Part shown: one piece after another, positions 6,129 through 8,117 of the stretch | How the letters are laid out: the number at the start of each line of letters is the position of its first letter | Numbering within the stretch: position 1 is the stretch's first letter | Assembly (NCBI GenBank): GCA_015904075.1 | Contig: JABMDH010000017.1 | Span: forward strand, 42,967-51,083 | Direction of reading: 5' to 3' | DNA length: 8,117 nt | Source of the DNA: Nitrospira sp. | GTDB taxonomy: Bacteria; Nitrospirota; Nitrospiria; Nitrospirales; Nitrospiraceae | Made by a program: the position numbers and the translations under genes | The notes under the pieces: generated by a model | Databases searched by the model: none | Told to the model about the DNA's origin: nothing | Seen by the model: only the letters and a program-made list of their open reading frames with translations

Positions 6129-6217
6129 GTTCCGCGTTTCGAGTTGCGGGTTTCACGTCTCAAGACGCTCGGAAGCGTATTCCTAAAACCAGAAACTCGA
6201 AACCCGTAACCAGGAAC
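6129..6217 (-). repeat. Long imperfect inverted repeat in the tRNA-Leu leader
   Basis: Arms 6133-6145 (CGCGTTTCGAGTT) and 6194-6206 (AACTCGAAACCCG) pair at 12 of 13 positions. An outer GTTC/GAAC pair (6129-6132, 6214-6217) extends the stem across a bulge. CGGGTTTC at 6147-6154 can pair instead with GAAACCCG at 6199-6206, so two folds compete. Inside the loop ACGCT-CGGA-AGCGT (6165-6178) forms a small stem, competing with CGTCT-CA-AGACG (6156-6167). The structure lies within the predicted primary transcript between the tRNA promoter and the tRNA. It could be a dispersed intergenic repeat or a processing structure. Confidence 0.6.
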
Positions 6218-6237
6218 CCCGGGAAAGAGGGAGGCGC

Positions 6238-6267
6238 ATTATAGAAGTAGGGCAAAATTCTTGTCAA
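6238..6267 (-). promoter_or_regulatory. Consensus sigma-70 promoter driving tRNA-Leu
   Basis: On the minus strand TTGACA (6267-6262) and TATAAT (6243-6238) are both perfect matches, 18 bp apart. The bases after the -10 box are GCGCCTCCC, a GC-rich discriminator of the kind found at stringently controlled stable-RNA promoters. Transcription should start near 6231, leaving a leader of about 124 nt before the tRNA. Its -35 box overlaps the one of the divergent HAD promoter. Confidence 0.85.
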
Positions 6268-6289
6268 TGAAGGGGTCCTCCGGTAGAAT
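6261..6289 (+). promoter_or_regulatory. Near-consensus sigma-70 promoter driving the HAD gene
   Basis: TTGTCA (6261-6266, 5 of 6) and TAGAAT (6284-6289, 5 of 6) are spaced by 17 bp. Transcription would start around 6296. That leaves about 55 nt before the ATG at 6352 and argues against a start at the TTG at 6301. The -35 box shares 5 bp with the -35 of the opposite tRNA promoter. Confidence 0.7.
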
Positions 6290-6351
6290 CGGCTCGCTAT
6301 TTGAGCGACACGCGGAGGGTGCTGCACGAAGCCCGTTCTCGCAGGATACCC

Positions 6352-7044
6352 ATGATGCCATTGAGTACATCGACTGCTCCCTGTCGCCTCAACAGCCAGG
6401 TTGCGGCCTTTTTCGATCTGGACAACACCATCCTGCCCGGTGAAGCCAGCGAAGTCAGGTTTTTCCGATGGCTCTGGCAACGCGGGGTGGTGGGATGGCC
6501 CGAGGCCCGCGCGAGTCTTGCGTGGCTCACACGGCACCTGCCATCGCTCTCCCTGCATCCGCTCCGTGAACGCAAGCTGTACCTTGCAGGAAAACCGGCC
6601 CAAGTGATCGAGCCGCTGGGAGAAGAGTTTTGCCGTGAACAACTGTGCCCCTGCGTATCCCCTGCGGCCATGCGAGCGATCGAGGAACATCGGAATGCCG
6701 GCCACTTAATCGTGCTGCTGACCGGATCTCTCGATTTTCTGATCGACCCCATTGCCACCGCGTTGCAGGTCGACCACTGCTTCGCCGCCCGCCTGGAGCA
6801 AGTCGACGGTGTCTATACAAGCCATCTTGTCCCACCCTTGCCCTACGGCCTGGGAAAGCGCCAGTTACTTGAACAGCTGGCGCAGGACCTGACGCTAGAC
6901 CTCTCCCTATGCTATGCCTACGGTGATAGTCCCGGCGACCTCGATCTCTTGCGCGCGGTCGGCTACCCCACGGTGGTGAATCCCATCCGGGGAATGGCTC
7001 GCGTGGCCAAGCGGCAGAAGTGGCCGATTGCACAATGGCAATAG
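6352..7044 (+). CDS. HAD-superfamily (subclass IB, SerB-like) phosphatase
   Basis: This encodes 230 residues from the ATG at 6352. AGGA precedes this ATG by 5 bp; the adjacent ATG at 6355 is equally possible, and a TTG at 6301 has no ribosome binding site. All four HAD motifs are visible: I, FFDLDNTILPG with nucleophile D22 and acid/base D24; II, IVLLTGS with T124; III, K169 in GLGKRQLL; IV, YGDSPGDLDLL with D192 and D196 for magnesium. The helical cap between motifs I and II is characteristic of subclass IB, which includes phosphoserine phosphatase and related small-molecule phosphatases. It should hydrolyse a phosphomonoester in the cytoplasm. The substrate cannot be told from the sequence, and serB would be over-naming. 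It heads a plus-strand run with queE 27 bp downstream and pepA. Confidence 0.88.
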   Translation: MMPLSTSTAPCRLNSQVAAFFDLDNTILPGEASEVRFFRWLWQRGVVGWPEARASLAWLTRHLPSLSLHPLRERKLYLAGKPAQVIEPLGEEFCREQLCPCVSPAAMRAIEEHRNAGHLIVLLTGSLDFLIDPIATALQVDHCFAARLEQVDGVYTSHLVPPLPYGLGKRQLLEQLAQDLTLDLSLCYAYGDSPGDLDLLRAVGYPTVVNPIRGMARVAKRQKWPIAQWQ

Positions 7045-7071
7045 CCCCCACACGTGACGTGACTAGAGAAT

Positions 7072-7697
7072 ATGCGCATCACCGAAATTTTCCATAGGAG
7101 TCGACGTTCGCCGGACGGCCCTGCGTCTTCGTGCGCCTGACCGGTTGCCCGCTCCGCTGTACCTGGTGCGATACGGACTATGCCTTTTACGGCGGCGGCG
7201 AGCAGTCGATTGATCAAATCGTCGAGACTGTTCGCGCATATGGCTGCCCCCTGGTGGAGGTCACGGGCGGGGAACCGCTCGCGCAATCGGAATGCCTCGT
7301 GCTGCTGACCCGGCTGTGCGATGAGGAGTTCACCGTCCTGCTCGAAACCAGTGGAGCCATCGATACCACAACGGTTGATGCGCGGGTGCATATCATCCTG
7401 GACGTCAAGTGCCCAGGCAGCGGTATGACGGATCGGATGCACTGGCCCAATCTCCCGCGCCTTAGGTCGCACGATGAAGCCAAGTTCGTCATTCAGGATC
7501 GGTCCGACTACGAATGGGCAAGAGAGACGGTCACGCGGTATGGGATCGACCGTCGATGCACGGTGCTGTTCAGCCCGGTGTTTGGAACGCTGGACCCACG
7601 GCAGCTGGCCGAATGGGTGCTCGCCGATCGGTTGCCGGTGCGGTATCAGATTCAGATGCACAAGTACATTTGGGCCCCGGATATGAGAGGGGTATGA
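7072..7697 (+). pseudogene. queE: queE, 7-carboxy-7-deazaguanine synthase, frameshifted near the 5' end
   Basis: QueE is a radical-SAM enzyme that converts 6-carboxytetrahydropterin to 7-carboxy-7-deazaguanine in queuosine/preQ0 synthesis. The ATG at 7072 opens MRITEIFH, the usual QueE start, but the frame then runs into nonsense and stops at TGA 7138-7140. From 7098 another frame reads ESTFAGRPCVFVRLTGC and continues intact to TGA 7695-7697. The codons for Ser-Ile-Gln-Gly of the conserved HSIQGE segment are replaced by AG, a net loss of 10 nt, and TAG precedes GAG in the downstream frame. Downstream motifs are complete: the CxxxCxxC cluster ligands (CPLRCTWC, 7146-7169), TGGEPLAQ, LETSG, ILDVKCPGSG and QIQMHKYIW. 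A shorter product could start at GTG 7131, but it would lack the first strand and has no nearby ribosome binding site. Restored length would be about 211 residues, normal for the family. Either a recent pseudogene or an assembly error. Confidence 0.85.
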
Positions 7698-7776
7698 GGT
7701 CATGTGGTGCAATTCCGTCTAACTCCGGAATCCACAGACTAACGACGAAGGGCCGATGACAAAGGAGCATGAGGGA

Positions 7777-8117
7777 ATGAACATTATGCAAGTCGACGTG
7801 AAGGCAGGGCGGGTAGAAACAGCAGCGACCGAGGCGCTTGTGCTGATCCTCTGTGAGGGTGACCACCTCTCCGAACAGAGTGCCGCTTCGATCGATCAGG
7901 CCATGGGAGGAGCGATCGCAGACCTGCTCAAGTCCAAAGAGTTCGAAGGGAAACCCGGTGAATTGGTGTTGCTTCACACCCAGAAAACTATTCCTGCGAA
8001 ACGTGTGTTGCTCGTCGGAGTGGGGAAAAAGGCGTCCGCCGGGCTGGATACGATCCGCCAAGCAATGGGGTATGCGGCCAAGCGCGTCCGTCAGGCCATC
8101 GCGGTCGAAGTCGCCGA
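7777..8117 (+). CDS. pepA: Leucyl aminopeptidase (M17), N-terminal part
   Basis: This frame is open from the ATG at 7777 to the right edge: 113 codons of a gene normally near 500. The protein begins MNIMQVDVKAGRVETAATEA and shows the macrodomain-like N-terminal domain of M17 peptidases: VLILCEGDHLSEQSA, DLLKSKEFEGKPGELVLLHT, AKRVLLVGVGKK, and the helix DTIRQAMGYAAKRVRQA. The catalytic C-terminal domain with its two metal sites lies outside the window. The enzyme removes N-terminal residues, mainly leucine, from peptides in the cytoplasm, and in some bacteria also binds DNA. AAAGGAG (7761-7767) lies 9 bp before the chosen ATG. In-frame ATGs at 7756 and 7786 are less well placed. It follows queE by 79 bp on the same strand; no terminator is visible between them. 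Confidence 0.92.
   Translation, partial: MNIMQVDVKAGRVETAATEALVLILCEGDHLSEQSAASIDQAMGGAIADLLKSKEFEGKPGELVLLHTQKTIPAKRVLLVGVGKKASAGLDTIRQAMGYAAKRVRQAIAVEVA

Noticed and set aside
6301..6351. TTG at 6301 as the start of the HAD phosphatase
   Set aside because: It has no Shine-Dalgarno, lies only about 5 nt from the predicted transcription start, and adds residues outside the conserved fold. The ATG at 6352 has AGGA at 5 bp.
7705..7732. ATTCCG/CGGAAT stem between queE and pepA as a terminator
   Set aside because: It is only a 6-bp stem with an 8-nt loop and no T tract. pepA may well be co-transcribed.

Overview
The window looks like a piece of a GC-rich, free-living bacterial chromosome. The large multi-PAS sensor kinase, the NarL/DevR-type regulator and the HAD/queE/pepA cluster would suit a Nitrospira-like (Nitrospirota) bacterium. 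That placement is only an impression, because no marker gene is present.

Left part (1-5308, all minus strand). Read in the direction of transcription, this is a two-component signalling locus: a GAF+PAS N-terminal piece (5308-4370), a multi-PAS histidine kinase of the HisKA_3/DevS-NarX type (4527-2128), a NarL/FixJ-type response regulator that overlaps the kinase by 8 nt (2135-1479), a small hairpin, and a membrane-anchored PAS protein that runs off the left edge (1314-1). The first two pieces appear to be halves of one sensor gene, split by a frame-breaking loss of roughly 26 or 29 nt inside a PAS domain near 4530.

Middle part (5309-6023). Just upstream of the kinase gene sit two head-to-tail copies of a ~99-bp MITE-like element, with 18-bp imperfect terminal inverted repeats and 4-bp CTAG direct repeats, as expected of an IS5-like transposition system. 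The period is exactly 99 bp and the copies are identical. About 480 bp of apparently non-coding DNA follows; it contains a perfect 10-bp inverted repeat and other small stems.

Right part (6024-8117). A minus-strand tRNA-Leu(GAG) with encoded CCA is followed by a ~150-bp divergent regulatory region. In it, a perfect consensus sigma-70 promoter (TTGACA-18-TATAAT) points toward the tRNA, and a near-consensus promoter (TTGTCA-17-TAGAAT) points toward a HAD phosphatase gene. Their -35 boxes overlap by 5 of 6 bp. The HAD gene is followed by queE (7-deazaguanine/queuosine pathway), which carries a net 10-nt loss at its conserved SIQGE segment that breaks the frame, and then by the start of pepA (leucyl aminopeptidase), cut by the right edge.

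No CRISPR array, phage module or toxin-antitoxin pair was seen. The notable points are the tandem MITE, the shared -35 divergent promoters, the two independent frame breaks, and a LOV-like PAS domain lacking the photoactive cysteine.
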